Origin: Haladaptatus sp. R4
Lineage (GTDB): Archaea; Halobacteriota; Halobacteria; Halobacteriales; Haladaptataceae
NCBI RefSeq assembly: GCF_001625445.1
Contig: NZ_LWHG01000002.1
Span: forward strand, 58,345-122,344
Direction of reading: 5' to 3'
DNA length: 64,000 nucleotides
Positions 55,064 through 64,000 of the stretch are shown here, one piece after another (positions within the stretch are counted from its first letter, which is position 1; the number at the start of each line of letters is the position of its first letter). The notes beneath the pieces are model-generated. The model was not told where the DNA came from. It saw only the letters and a program-made list of their open reading frames with translations, and ran no database searches. The position numbers were made by a program, and so were the translations under genes.

Positions 55064-55906
55064 TCACTCGTCGGTTGCGATCACCGCTACACGTATCGCG
55101 CCGAGAACTCCCAACGGGGCGAAGATAGACACTCCGAGAACCGTCCCGAGCGCGACGTGGAGTTCGGGTCCACCGTACGAGGCGAGCGAGTCGAGCATCG
55201 GAACGCTCCCAACCCAGTACTGGAGCGTCCCGATGATTCCCGCAAAGACGACGACCGACAGGGTGTTCCCGGCGACCGAGTCGTAGCTTCGCCGAATCGC
55301 CGTACCCATCGAGCTACCACGAACCAGCAACACCGGGACGGCGAACAGTCGGGCCGAGATGAACGCGACGAGCAGTACGCCGACGAGCAGAGCGACGAAG
55401 CCGAGCATCGCTGCTATCGCGCCGACCGCCCAGACGAGACCGGACAGACAACATTGAAAGACGACGAGCGACGCGACGCTTCGAACGGAGATGGAATCGC
55501 CATCCGAACGGGTCACGAGGGCGACAACCGCGGTTGCGATCGCTATCTGGGTGACGAGCCAGACGGCGGCGACTTCCGCCATGATCGGGAGCCGAAGCCC
55601 CAAAATCGCGCCAATCGGTCGGGTAACGAGGGAGGAGTCACCGGGATACAACAGCACGACGAAATGGGCGAGTCCCATCCGAGCGACGGTGGCGACCTGC
55701 GTCGCCACCGGGTCGCGGAGTCGGACGACGTTACAGGCGGCGAGCACGACGCTCGTCACCAGAAACGGCACGGCGAGCGAGGGACGCGAGCGAATGTCCC
55801 GCAGGGCACCCACGAGCAATCCCAAGGCCGTGATGGAGTCGTCGGGCGGCGAATCGGAACCGACGTGATCGATCCCGGTGCCGTGGACCTGCTCGTCTCG
55901 GCTCAT
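55064..55906 (-). CDS. Membrane protein (Yip1/YIP-like)
   Basis: 280 residues from the ATG at 55906, which overlaps the stop of the PQQ-repeat gene (ATGA). About five helices are seen: PSLAVPFLVTSVVLAACNVV, IMAEVAAVWLVTQIAIATAVVALV, SLVVFQCCLSGLVWAVGAIAAMLGFVALLVGVLLVAFI and NTLSVVVFAGIIGTLQYWVG. The LGLLVGALRDIRSRPSLAVP start and IRRSYDSVAGN resemble Yip1-like haloarchaeal proteins. It lies on the same strand as the PQQ lipoprotein and likely forms an operon with it. Function unknown. Confidence 0.75.
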   Translation of the reverse strand: MSRDEQVHGTGIDHVGSDSPPDDSITALGLLVGALRDIRSRPSLAVPFLVTSVVLAACNVVRLRDPVATQVATVARMGLAHFVVLLYPGDSSLVTRPIGAILGLRLPIMAEVAAVWLVTQIAIATAVVALVTRSDGDSISVRSVASLVVFQCCLSGLVWAVGAIAAMLGFVALLVGVLLVAFISARLFAVPVLLVRGSSMGTAIRRSYDSVAGNTLSVVVFAGIIGTLQYWVGSVPMLDSLASYGGPELHVALGTVLGVSIFAPLGVLGAIRVAVIATDE

Positions 55907-57171
55907 CGGGACGCCTCCAATGCGTACAGTTCGAACCCGTCCGTGAAGACGACCATCTCGGCACCGACTGCCGGTGGTGACGGAGCTTTTTCGGTCTCGA
56001 ATTTCCACCGTTCGTCTCCAGTCTTCGCGTCGAGTGCGAGGAGGGCCCGCGAATCGGGGACGTAGACCGTGTCGCCCGCGACGACGGGCGTTCGCTTGTA
56101 CTCGCCGACCGGCTTCTCCCATCGAGTCGTTCCCGAGCGTGGGTCAAGCGCGAGGAGGAGGTCCCCGTCGTCCCGTGTGGTCTGGACGTACACCGTCTCG
56201 TCGGTGACGGTCGGTGTTCCCTGTATCTTCGCGTACTTTCCGTCGCCGGTGAGGTGACGGAGCCACCGACGTTTCCCGGTCTTCCTGTCGAAGGCGATGG
56301 CGTAGTCGTCACGCGTTCCGTACACGCCGTGATCGGCGGCGGTCACGTACCCCCACGTGAGCACTTCTTTGAACGGTTGACGTCGCCAGCGAACGTCCCC
56401 TGTTTCGGCGTCGAGCGCGGCGAATTCGTTGACCCACGTCGCGATGTAGACGACGCCGTCGTAGACGGAGACTCGTGAGGACAGGCCGTCAGACCGATAG
56501 CGCCACCGTTCCCGTCCGTCGCTCGGGTCGAGCGCGCGCACGCTACTCTCGACACCTGTATCGTGTGGAACGAAGACGTGTCCATCGGCGACGACCGGCG
56601 AGACGGCGTCGCCGCTCGGCAACAACGACTGGATGAACGACGACTTCGGTTCGGGCGTTCGCCAGCGAAATCGGAGGTCACCGCGCGGGCCGGTGCCCGG
56701 ATTGACGCCGTAAACCCGACGCCCGTCGGTCGAAACGACCGTCTCGTTGCGGTATGCAGTCTTCGTTGCGATGGCTGGCGTCGCTCCGAACGGCTTCCGC
56801 CGATGGGTTTGCGTCGTTCCGTCCGTCGCATGGACGGTGAGGAAACTCCCGGCCGTGCTGTAGACGGTCCCGTCGTAGATGAGCGGCGTCGGCGAACGTC
56901 CTGTCACGTTCGGAAGCGTCCGTTTCCACCGAACCGCGGGTTTCGCTCGGAGCGAGAGGCCGTCCGGTTTGTATGCCGTGCCCGCCGAATCGTAGCCGAC
57001 GAGCGGCCAATCGTCCGCGGAAATCGGTCGGGAAGCGGCGGGGTACAGCGCGCTACACCCACCGAGAGTGCCGAAAACGGCAGTCGAAGTGAGACCGAGA
57101 AATCGCCGACGGGAGGGCGTGGGAGGTCGTTTTTGGGGAGGGCTGTCGTTTGGAGGGCGGGGATCAGTCAC
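55903..57171 (-). CDS. PQQ-like beta-propeller repeat lipoprotein
   Basis: 422 residues. An N-terminal Tat signal (RRRFLGLTSTAVFGTLGGC) with a lipobox Cys precedes about eight beta-propeller blades of the PQQ-like (BamB-like) type: RWKRTLPNVTGRSPTPLIYDG, GDVRWRRQPFKEVLTWGYVTAADHG, KTGKRRWLRHLTGD, RTPVVAGDTVYVPDSRALLALDAKTGDERWKF. It is exported and anchored outside. Such proteins bind or scaffold extracellular partners; no dehydrogenase residues are seen. It is coupled to the membrane gene at 55064-55906. Confidence 0.9.
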   Translation of the reverse strand: MTDPRPPNDSPPQKRPPTPSRRRFLGLTSTAVFGTLGGCSALYPAASRPISADDWPLVGYDSAGTAYKPDGLSLRAKPAVRWKRTLPNVTGRSPTPLIYDGTVYSTAGSFLTVHATDGTTQTHRRKPFGATPAIATKTAYRNETVVSTDGRRVYGVNPGTGPRGDLRFRWRTPEPKSSFIQSLLPSGDAVSPVVADGHVFVPHDTGVESSVRALDPSDGRERWRYRSDGLSSRVSVYDGVVYIATWVNEFAALDAETGDVRWRRQPFKEVLTWGYVTAADHGVYGTRDDYAIAFDRKTGKRRWLRHLTGDGKYAKIQGTPTVTDETVYVQTTRDDGDLLLALDPRSGTTRWEKPVGEYKRTPVVAGDTVYVPDSRALLALDAKTGDERWKFETEKAPSPPAVGAEMVVFTDGFELYALEASR

Positions 57172-57276
57172 TGTGCGTCAGATTTCTAGATGAAACAAAA
57201 AGTATTTTCATTGTCGACAGGTTCGCTCGGTATATCAGTCCATTTAACCATCTTCACCGGGTTTGGTCGGTAGCGA

Positions 57277-58041
57277 ATGAGCTATCGAGACGCGATCATG
57301 GCGGCCAAGTACGCCGGGGGGGCAAACGAACAGGCGACGGCGCTTCATCAACGACGGCTCGAAGCGGTCGTGAGCGGGGAAGGCTACTTCGACTTCGATT
57401 CGCCGCGGGGTATCGTCGTTCACGTCGTTCCGACCGGCGTGTACGACGACGGCTACGCGATAGACCTCGGCGAGCACAGCGTGTTGCCCGAGGCCGATCC
57501 CATGCGCCCGAAACAGCTTCCAATCCTCGGGCGGGACGGCGCGCGCGGTTCGTGGACCGCCGACGGGTTCGGGGCGACCGTCCCGTCGGATGACCGGAAC
57601 GGCTGTGCCGGGTATGCACACCTCTTCTCGAACGGTGTCGTCGAGTCGGTTGCCGCGATTCCGTTCGAGGAGTCCCGGACGGAACCGCCACGAATCGACG
57701 GACGGGCGCTCGAACTCGACTTGACACGGAGCGTCCGGCGGTACCTTCGCGTGCTCGCGTACCACCAGCGGACGGCCCCGATTTACGTCACGCTCACGAT
57801 GTACGGCGTCGATGGCTGTCTGCTCGACACCGGTGTGGTCGAGTCGAGCGACGACGCGCATCCGATTCGAGAATCGATGCTCGCACCGTTCCCCGTGACG
57901 CTCGACAACTTCGATGCCGACGTTCGAACCGAACTCGCGGCCCCCATCGACGCACTCTGGCGGGGTGCGGGCTATCCGAAATCGCCCTTCTTCGATTCCG
58001 GCGTGTGGGAACTTCGGTCGGCGTTCGATGACGGCGACTGA
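57277..58041 (+). CDS. Protein related to C-terminal half of AlbA_2-type ATP-binding proteins
   Basis: 254 residues, no signal or membrane helix. The segment GIVVHVVPTGVYDDGYAIDL and the later LHLFSNGVVESVAAIP-like and RSVRRYLRVLAYHQRTAPIYVTLTMYG parts recall the C-terminal region of Schlafen AlbA_2 domain proteins, but the AlbA_2 domain itself is missing. I cannot name a function. It starts with MSYRDAIMAAKYAGGANEQ and ends at the edge of a long non-coding gap. Confidence in the coding frame is good, in the family low. Confidence 0.7.
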   Translation: MSYRDAIMAAKYAGGANEQATALHQRRLEAVVSGEGYFDFDSPRGIVVHVVPTGVYDDGYAIDLGEHSVLPEADPMRPKQLPILGRDGARGSWTADGFGATVPSDDRNGCAGYAHLFSNGVVESVAAIPFEESRTEPPRIDGRALELDLTRSVRRYLRVLAYHQRTAPIYVTLTMYGVDGCLLDTGVVESSDDAHPIRESMLAPFPVTLDNFDADVRTELAAPIDALWRGAGYPKSPFFDSGVWELRSAFDDGD

Positions 58042-58550
58042 ACGCCGGTCATCGTCCCCACGTTACGACAGGATTACTCCATCGTATTCCGACGATGGCG
58101 GTCAGCAGCAGGCCGGAATCCTCTTCGGATCCGTATCCGCCTTCGACGGATCGATTCACCCTCACGCACACCATACAGTATGGTGTGGAATTCGCATCAA
58201 CTGTCCGGCTTTTAAATACTCTCGGCGGAATGAAATACAATACGATTGATCGTTTTTGCTCAACCTTCTCACTGTGATCGACCGAACGAAATAATATCAT
58301 AAAATTGCTAATAGGGGATGGTATCCGGAGTAGTACTCGTGAACTGTTGGCGAGTTGTCGCTCGATTTTAGTTATGATCTCTCCCGAATTTATTTTGGAG
58401 CATCACCTTCGTAGGCAATGATTACCGCTTCCGATAGTTCGTTTCAGGCACCCAATAACAATGGTTGGCTCAGTAAAAAATATTCGACAGTTGCTCACAT
58501 GTCCGCGGACTGCGGACGAGCGGCGACCCCATCAACGAATCACAAAAAGT
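58042..58550. other. 509-bp intergenic region before the peptide importer
   Basis: No gene is supported. It holds a 21-base near-perfect palindrome (58167-58187), a TATA-like TTTTAAATA (58210-58218) and AT-rich tracts at 58280-58310 and 58380-58490. The importer start at 58551 is 330 bases from that TATA box, so either the leader is long or a nearer promoter in the AT-rich 58470-58490 stretch is used. Confidence 0.55.
58167..58187. promoter_or_regulatory. 21-bp palindrome (candidate operator)
   Basis: CACACCATAC, one central base, GTATGGTGTG: perfect 10-base arms. It lies about 22 bases upstream of a TATA-like element, a position that fits a transcription factor site. It is the most symmetrical element I found in this window. 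Confidence 0.7.
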
Positions 58551-60172
58551 ATGACGAAAAAAAGCACGATACCCGATTCGATCAAGCGACGACGGCTTCT
58601 GCAAGGTCTCGGTGCAACCGGCATCGCGGCGCTGGCTGGATGTTCAGGGAGTCAAGATAACTCTGGCGGTGGCGGCAATAATTCGGGCGGCGGAGCCAAC
58701 ACCAGCGGGACGCTGAAACTCGCGCAGGTGAAAAGCCCGCTGGAGTTCGACCCCATCGTCCTCAACGACGTTCCTTCCGCACAGGTATCGGACCGCGTCT
58801 TCGAGGGTCTGTACACGTACGACTCCGGAATCAACGTCGTTCCGAAGATGGCGACGGGCAAGCCGGAAGTCAAGAACGGCGGCAAGACGTACATCGTCGA
58901 GTACCAGAAGGGGATCAAGTTCCAGAACGGCGATTCATTATCCCCCGAGGACATCGCATATTCATTCACGGCACCCGTCAAGGAGGAGACCGAGAACGCG
59001 TCCACGTTCACGATGATTGACTCGGTTTCGAAGGCGGGCAAACGGAAGGTCAAGTTCGATTTGAAATACCCATACGGGCCGTTCATGAACGTCCTGACGT
59101 CCTCCGTCGTCCCGAAGTCGGTTCGGGAGAAGGACAAAAAGAAATTCAACAAGAAGAACCCGATCGCACCGGACCGTTCAAATTCGATGACTGGCAGGAA
59201 GGCAACTACGTCAAGATTTCCCGGTGGGACGACTACTGGGGGAAGCCGAAACCGAACCTCGCAAACGTGAAGATGGTTCCCGTCGAGGAACCGACGACAC
59301 GGTTGACGAGCCTTCAAACCGGCGAAAACGACGTTATCGAGGAAATTCCGCCGAAGCTCTGGAAACAGGTCCAGAACATGAGCGATACGTCCATCGAGTC
59401 GAAAATCGGGATGGGCTACTTCTATCTCGCCTTCAACTGCAAGAACGGGCCGACGACGGACCCGAAGGTTCGGGAAGCCATCGACTACTGCTTCGACATG
59501 GACCAAGCGGTTTCGAACTTCGTCGAACCGAGCGGGGTCCGACAGTACAGTCCGCTACCGGAACAAATCTCGAAGAAGTGGGGCTTCCCGCTCGACAAGT
59601 GGAAGAAGATTCCACACGACAAGAACATCGACAAGGCAAAGGAGTTGCTCAAGAATTCCGACGAAGTTCCGGACAACTGGAACGCCAAAATCATCGTTCC
59701 CCCGGACGACAAACGCCAACAGTTGGGCGTCACCGTCGCCAACGGACTGAAAGAGGCGGGGTACAACGCCAACGTCCAGCGGCTCGATTGGGGTGCGTTC
59801 CTCAACAAGTTCGTCACCGGCAAGACGAGCGATTACAACATGTACACCCTCGGCTGGTCGGGCGGCCCTGACCCCGACGACTTCCTCTATTACTTCTTCA
59901 CGAAGTCCGCCCACGGGACGAACGACGGGACCTACTACAACAAGGTCAACAAGCAAATCGTCGAGGCGCGGAAGTCGTCTGACCACGCCAAACGGAAGAA
60001 GCTGTACACCGAGGCCATCAACAAGGTGCTCCACGACCGGGCACACCTTCCGGCGTACAACCTGAAGAACAGTTTCGGGGTGAAAAACAAGGTGAACGGG
60101 TTCGAACCGCATCCGGTGTTGAGCTTCGTCCTCGCGACGCAGTACACCAACGCTTCCATCGCGAAGCAGTAA
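58551..60172 (+). pseudogene. ABC importer solute-binding protein (dipeptide/oligopeptide type), frameshifted
   Basis: About 540 residues if one G is restored near 59166 (NPIG-TGPFKFDDWQEGNYVKI). A Tat signal with lipobox (SIKRRRLLQGLGATGIAALAGC) is followed by a Gly/Ser/Asn linker (DNSGGGGNNSGGG) typical of haloarchaeal lipoproteins. The family 5 solute-binding fold shows in LAQVKSPLEFDPIVLNDVPS, SPEDIAYSFTAPVKEETENA and VREAIDYCFDMDQAVSNF, with NMYTLGWSGGPDPDDFLYYF near the end. The left frame would stop at 59270 with unrelated residues; the right frame starts mid-gene. It opens a five-gene importer cluster. Confidence 0.92.
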
Positions 60173-60211
60173 CGCGACACCCCCTTTCGATACGATTCAA
60201 CGACAATACAC

Positions 60212-61210
60212 ATGGGAATCCTTCGCTATACGATTCGACGCTTACTACAGGCCATTCCGGTACTGCTCGGCATCGTGACGATCACGTTCCTTTTGACGAA
60301 CGCGATTCCGGGCGACCCCGTTCAGATCATGCTCGGGCCATCGCCGAGCGCCGAGATGGTCGACCAGATACGCGCCCAGTACGGATTGAACCAGCCGCTT
60401 CCGGTGCGTTACGTCAACTACCTCACCTCCGTCGCACAGGGGAACCTCGGCGAGAGCATCTACTACCGAACTCCGGTGACGACGAAGATAATGCAGCGGC
60501 TTCCGGTGACGCTTCTGCTCATGTTGTCGAGCTTCATCTTCGCGCTGGTCGTGGCGATTCCGCTCGGCATCATCTCCGCGAAACGGCGCAACAAGCCGAC
60601 CGACCACGTCACGCGCATCGTTGCGCTCATCGGCGTCAGCACGCCCGACTTCTGGATCGGCCTGATGCTCATCATCGTCTTCGCCTATTACCTCGGTTGG
60701 TTCCCGGCAACGGGGCTGGTCGAACCGTGGCAGAAACCGAGCGCGGTCGAGGGTGCGTCTACGCAACTCGGCGTCTTCTGGCAGACGTTCATGCACCTGT
60801 TGCTCCCGGCGATAACGCTCGGCACGCTCCAAATGGCCGCGATCATGCGTATCGAGCGCTCCTCGATGCTCGAAGTGCTCCAACAGGAGTACGTGAAGCT
60901 GGCGCGCGCCTACGGCGTCGCGGAACGAAAGATCGTGCGAAAACACGCGTTTCGGAACGCCCAACTGCCGGTCATCACGGTCGTCGGGTTGCAACTCACC
61001 GCCGCGCTCGGCGGGGCGGTGCTGACCGAGACGGTGTTCAACATCAACGGAATGGGACGGCTCATCATCACGGCGATCAACAATCAGGACTACCCGCTGG
61101 TCATGGGAACGACGATCTTCTTCGGCTTGACGTTCGTCGTCGGCGTCGTCATTACCGACATTTCCTACGCGTACATCGACCCGCGAGTGAGTTACGACGA
61201 GGTGGACTAA
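60212..61210 (+). CDS. ABC importer permease 1 (DppB/OppB type)
   Basis: 332 residues with six transmembrane helices. The N-terminus MGILRYTIRRLLQAIPVLLGI and the first loop with RAQYGLNQPLPVRYVNYL are typical of DppB/OppB. The EAA-type cytoplasmic loop reads RSSMLEVLQQEYVKLARAYG, then VAERKIVRKHAFRNAQLPVI. It is followed after one base by the second permease. It forms the heterodimeric channel through which the peptide-type substrate passes. Confidence 0.94.
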   Translation: MGILRYTIRRLLQAIPVLLGIVTITFLLTNAIPGDPVQIMLGPSPSAEMVDQIRAQYGLNQPLPVRYVNYLTSVAQGNLGESIYYRTPVTTKIMQRLPVTLLLMLSSFIFALVVAIPLGIISAKRRNKPTDHVTRIVALIGVSTPDFWIGLMLIIVFAYYLGWFPATGLVEPWQKPSAVEGASTQLGVFWQTFMHLLLPAITLGTLQMAAIMRIERSSMLEVLQQEYVKLARAYGVAERKIVRKHAFRNAQLPVITVVGLQLTAALGGAVLTETVFNINGMGRLIITAINNQDYPLVMGTTIFFGLTFVVGVVITDISYAYIDPRVSYDEVD

Positions 61211-61211
61211 A

Positions 61212-62195
61212 ATGGGAACTGGAGAAGCAAATTCGACGGACGTTCGAAACGCCAACGCGACCGACCGAGGGGAAGCGAAAGTCGAGGCAAACGTCGGATG
61301 GCGCTATGCGCTCGAACAGGTCCGGCGGGACACCACCGCGAGGATCGGCCTCTACATCATTGGGTTCATCGTCGTCCTCGCGGTGTTCGCGTGGATCGAC
61401 GCGAAACTGTTCGACTACGCCATCGTGAGCAGTTTCTGGCACAACCCGGTGAACGATCCGACGAACGCCAAGATCCTGCGCCCTCCGGCGATGACGAGCA
61501 ACACGTTCGGGAAGGGGCTGTGGGAGTACCCGCTCGGGACGGACCACCGCGGCCGGGACATCCTCGTTCGACTCGTCTACGGTTCGCGCATCGCCATGCA
61601 GGTCGGCATCATCTCGACCGGTTTCGGACTCATCTGCGGGACGATACTCGGCGCGGTCGCGGGGTATCACGGCGGATGGATCGACGACGTACTGATGCGG
61701 CTGGCTGAAACGCTGTACGCGATTCCGTTCCTCGTGCTGGTCATCGCGTTCATGGCCGCGTTCGGCCGCGACCTGACCTTCGCGATGATCGGTGTTGGCA
61801 TCACCACGATTCCCGTCTTCGCCCGCCTCATCCGTTCGCGGGTCGTGAGTGTGCGCGAGGAAGAATACATCGAAGCGGCGAGGGCGGCGGGAGTGCGCGA
61901 CCGGAATATCATCCTGCGTCACGTCATCCCGAACAGCTTCGCGCCGGTTCTCGTCCAAGCTACGTTGCAGGTCGGCATCAGCATCCTCATCGTCGCTGGC
62001 CTCTCGTTCCTCGGGTTCGGGGCACAGCCACCGACGCCCTCGTGGGGACAGATGCTCAGCCAATCTCGGGGTTACATGCTACCCGACCCGTGGTTCAGCC
62101 TCTGGCCGGGACTGGCCATCCTCGTCACCGTGATGGGGTTCAACCTGCTCGGCGACGGCCTGCGGGACGCACTCGACCCGCGAATCAACAACTGA
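61212..62195 (+). CDS. ABC importer permease 2 (DppC/OppC type)
   Basis: 327 residues. The N-terminus has a cytoplasmic tail of about 45 residues, then TM1 (IGLYIIGFIVVLAVFAWIDA), a loop with the DppC signature LGTDHRGRDILVRLVYGSR, and five more helices. The EAA loop is RVVSVREEEYIEAARAAG followed by VRDRNIILRHVIPNSFAPVL. The end GLRDALDPRINN is typical. It pairs with the permease encoded one base upstream. Confidence 0.94.
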   Translation: MGTGEANSTDVRNANATDRGEAKVEANVGWRYALEQVRRDTTARIGLYIIGFIVVLAVFAWIDAKLFDYAIVSSFWHNPVNDPTNAKILRPPAMTSNTFGKGLWEYPLGTDHRGRDILVRLVYGSRIAMQVGIISTGFGLICGTILGAVAGYHGGWIDDVLMRLAETLYAIPFLVLVIAFMAAFGRDLTFAMIGVGITTIPVFARLIRSRVVSVREEEYIEAARAAGVRDRNIILRHVIPNSFAPVLVQATLQVGISILIVAGLSFLGFGAQPPTPSWGQMLSQSRGYMLPDPWFSLWPGLAILVTVMGFNLLGDGLRDALDPRINN

Positions 62196-62207
62196 CGGAG
62201 ACGAACA

Positions 62208-63329
62208 ATGACTGATACACTGTTACACATCGATAACCTGAAGACACAGTTCTTCACCGAGGAGGGCGTCGTCCGTGCGGTGGACGGCATCTCCTTCGAC
62301 GTAAAGGAGGGCGAAATCGTCGGTCTCGTGGGCGAATCCGGGGCCGGGAAGAGCGTCGCCGCACAGAGCATCCTCCGACTAGTGGAATCGCCGGGCGAAA
62401 TCGTCGGCGGGGAAGTCCGCTTCCGGGACGAACTGCTGTTCGGCGTCGAGGAGGGACCGGATGGCGAGATGCGGGAACGCGAGGAGATGCTGTCGAACGA
62501 AGAGATGCGGAAGCGAATTCGCGGCACCGAAATCGCCATCATCTTCCAGGACCCGATGGAGAGCCTGAATCCCGTCTTCACCGTCGGGAGCCAACTCCGG
62601 GAGTTCATCGAAATCAACCGGGACCTCTCCAAATCGGACGCCAAAGAGGAGGCTATCAGCATGCTTCGGGAAGTGGGCATCCCGGAGCCAGTCGAACGCT
62701 ACGACAACTATCCGCACCAGTTCTCGGGTGGGATGCGCCAGCGCGTGCTCATCGCGATGGCGCTCGCGTGCGAACCGAGCCTGATCATCGCCGACGAACC
62801 GACGACGGCGCTGGACGTGACCGTCGAGGGCCAGATTCTCTCGTTGGTCAACGACCTGCAGGCCAAATACGACACGAGTTTCATCTGGGTGACTCACGAC
62901 ATGGGCGTCGTCGCGGAGTTGTGCGACCGGGTGAACGTGATGTACCTCGGAGAAATCGTCGAGCAGGCCACCGTGGACGACTTGTTCCACGACACCAAAC
63001 ATCCCTACACGCGGGCGCTGTTGGATTCGATGCCGCGTCCCGACCAGACCGTCGATGAACTGACGCCGATTCGGGGCGTCATGCCGGAAGCCATCGACCC
63101 GCCTCGTGGCTGTCGATTCCACACGCGCTGTCCGGACGCCCGCGAGGTCTGCACCCAAGTCCATCCGGAGTGCAAGGAACTCGCGGAGGCGGGCGAACGC
63201 TCGCACAAGGCGGCCTGCGTGAAACACGACGCGTTCGACGTGGGCTACGAGTTCAGCGACCCCATCGAGATTCGAGCCACGACGGGCATCACCGACGACA
63301 TCGTGACGGATGCGCAGGGGGACGACTGA
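62208..63329 (+). CDS. ABC importer ATPase 1 (DppD/OppD type)
   Basis: 373 residues. Walker A GESGAGKS, signature FSGGMRQRVLIAMAL, Walker B SLIIADEPTTALDVT and the H-loop WVTHDMGVV are all present. After the nucleotide-binding domain comes the oligopeptide-type C-terminal extension with HTRCPDAREVC, the Cys-containing motif of OppD-like ATPases. It energises uptake through the two permeases, together with the ATPase encoded next. The stop precedes the next ATG by one base. Confidence 0.95.
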   Translation: MTDTLLHIDNLKTQFFTEEGVVRAVDGISFDVKEGEIVGLVGESGAGKSVAAQSILRLVESPGEIVGGEVRFRDELLFGVEEGPDGEMREREEMLSNEEMRKRIRGTEIAIIFQDPMESLNPVFTVGSQLREFIEINRDLSKSDAKEEAISMLREVGIPEPVERYDNYPHQFSGGMRQRVLIAMALACEPSLIIADEPTTALDVTVEGQILSLVNDLQAKYDTSFIWVTHDMGVVAELCDRVNVMYLGEIVEQATVDDLFHDTKHPYTRALLDSMPRPDQTVDELTPIRGVMPEAIDPPRGCRFHTRCPDAREVCTQVHPECKELAEAGERSHKAACVKHDAFDVGYEFSDPIEIRATTGITDDIVTDAQGDD

Positions 63330-63330
63330 G

Positions 63331-64000
63331 ATGAGTGACACCATGTCGACGGGAGAACTGGCCGACGAGGACACGAGAGCGGGCGAGACCATCCTCGAAG
63401 TGGACGGTCTCACGAAACACTTCTCCGACAGCGGCGGCTTCCTGTCCGGCCTGTTCGGCGAGCAAAAGCCGGTTCGCGCCGTCGAGGACGTCTCCTTTTC
63501 GATTCGGAAGGGCGAGACGCTCGGCTTGGTCGGCGAATCGGGCTGTGGGAAAAGCACGCTCGCACGGGCCATCCTCCGCCTCGTGGAGCCGACGGACGGG
63601 ACGGTGTACTTCAAGGGTGAGAACCTGACCACACTGGGCGGTGAGGACCTGCGCGCCCAGCGCAGGGACGTGCAGATGATCTTCCAGGACCCGCAGTCCT
63701 CACTGGATCCGCGGATGAAAATCGGTCCCATCGTGGAGGAACCGATGAAGGCCCACGGGCTGTACGACGCTGACGGACGGGAGCAGCGAGCCCGTGAACT
63801 GCTGGAGAAGGTCGGACTGGACCCGCAGCACTACAACCGCCACCCGCACGCCTTCTCGGGTGGGCAACGTCAACGGGTGAACTTGGCGCGTGCGCTGAGC
63901 GTGAATCCGGACTTCATCGTCTGTGACGAACCCGTGACGGCGCTCGACGTCTCGATTCAGGCCCAAGTGCTCAACACGATGCGCTCGCTGCAGGACGAGT
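63331..64000 (+). CDS. ABC importer ATPase 2 (DppF/OppF type), cut by window end
   Basis: 223 codons are visible before the window ends. Start ATG at 63331 (a second Met is at codon 5). It shows Walker A GESGCGKST, the Q-loop FQDPQSSLDPRM, signature FSGGQRQRVNLARAL and Walker B FIVCDEPVTALDVS. The C-terminal quarter is outside the window. The N-terminal 20 residues are an acidic tail before the NBD (ILEVDGLTKHFSD). It completes the importer with the upstream four genes. Confidence 0.94.
   Translation, partial: MSDTMSTGELADEDTRAGETILEVDGLTKHFSDSGGFLSGLFGEQKPVRAVEDVSFSIRKGETLGLVGESGCGKSTLARAILRLVEPTDGTVYFKGENLTTLGGEDLRAQRRDVQMIFQDPQSSLDPRMKIGPIVEEPMKAHGLYDADGREQRARELLEKVGLDPQHYNRHPHAFSGGQRQRVNLARALSVNPDFIVCDEPVTALDVSIQAQVLNTMRSLQDE

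Overview
The window is a gene-dense segment of a haloarchaeal chromosome (class Halobacteria). The evidence is GC-rich acidic proteins, leaderless-looking promoters, Tat-type export signals, and haloarchaeal signatures: HalOD1 output domain, TrmB-type and bacterio-opsin-activator-type HTH regulators, DICT and DUF7344-like proteins, fused ADP-forming acetyl-CoA ligase and phytoene synthase. A Haladaptatus-like genus would fit but is only an impression. I see no rRNA, tRNA, CRISPR array or insertion sequence.

Layout. 1-2948: tail of a solute-binding protein coupled to a chemotaxis transducer. 3001-5154: small genes, including two DUF4149-like membrane paralogues around a holin-like protein. 5349-9804: acetyl-CoA ligase, a DRTGG P-loop protein and a flavin monooxygenase. 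9958-14828: a huge Tat-exported GH2 beta-galactosidase with two LamG insertions and a His-rich loop. 15056-20290: polyol-type dehydrogenase, thiC, crtB, rhodanese lipoprotein. 20287-26918: CNNM-type protein, RND/MMPL exporter, TrmB regulator, membrane proteins. 26920-30223: small protein behind a DtxR/IdeR-like operator cluster, a DUF1998 helicase, a winged-helix protein. 30468-33751: a HalOD1/DUF7504-like protein, a CHAT caspase-like protease and a 44-residue peptide gene. 34194-35948: Dps-like ferritin, 2Fe-2S ferredoxin, SOUL protein. 36271-44690: branched-chain amino acid cluster leuA, ilvB-ilvN-ilvC, a small ORF, leuC-leuD-leuB. 44727-58041: mixed housekeeping and regulatory genes. 58551-64000: a five-gene peptide-type ABC importer, cut by the window end.

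The pathway logic is clearest in the ilv/leu cluster, where successive ATGA overlaps couple acetolactate synthase, reductoisomerase, isopropylmalate isomerase and dehydrogenase, and in the importer, where binding protein, two permeases and two ATPases run in order. The most interesting candidate system is the HalOD1/DUF7504-CHAT-small peptide module: a sensor-like protein, a protease with a visible His/Cys dyad, and a tiny hydrophobic protein.

A striking property of the window is seven open reading frames that are each broken by one frameshift and each restored by a single-base change: the GH2 enzyme, the RND exporter, the small protein at 26920-27365, the HalOD1 protein, leuA, ilvB and the importer binding protein. 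Several lie in short G or C runs, and two would be needed for prototrophy, so consensus errors in the assembly are the simplest explanation; true decay or phase variation cannot be excluded from sequence alone.
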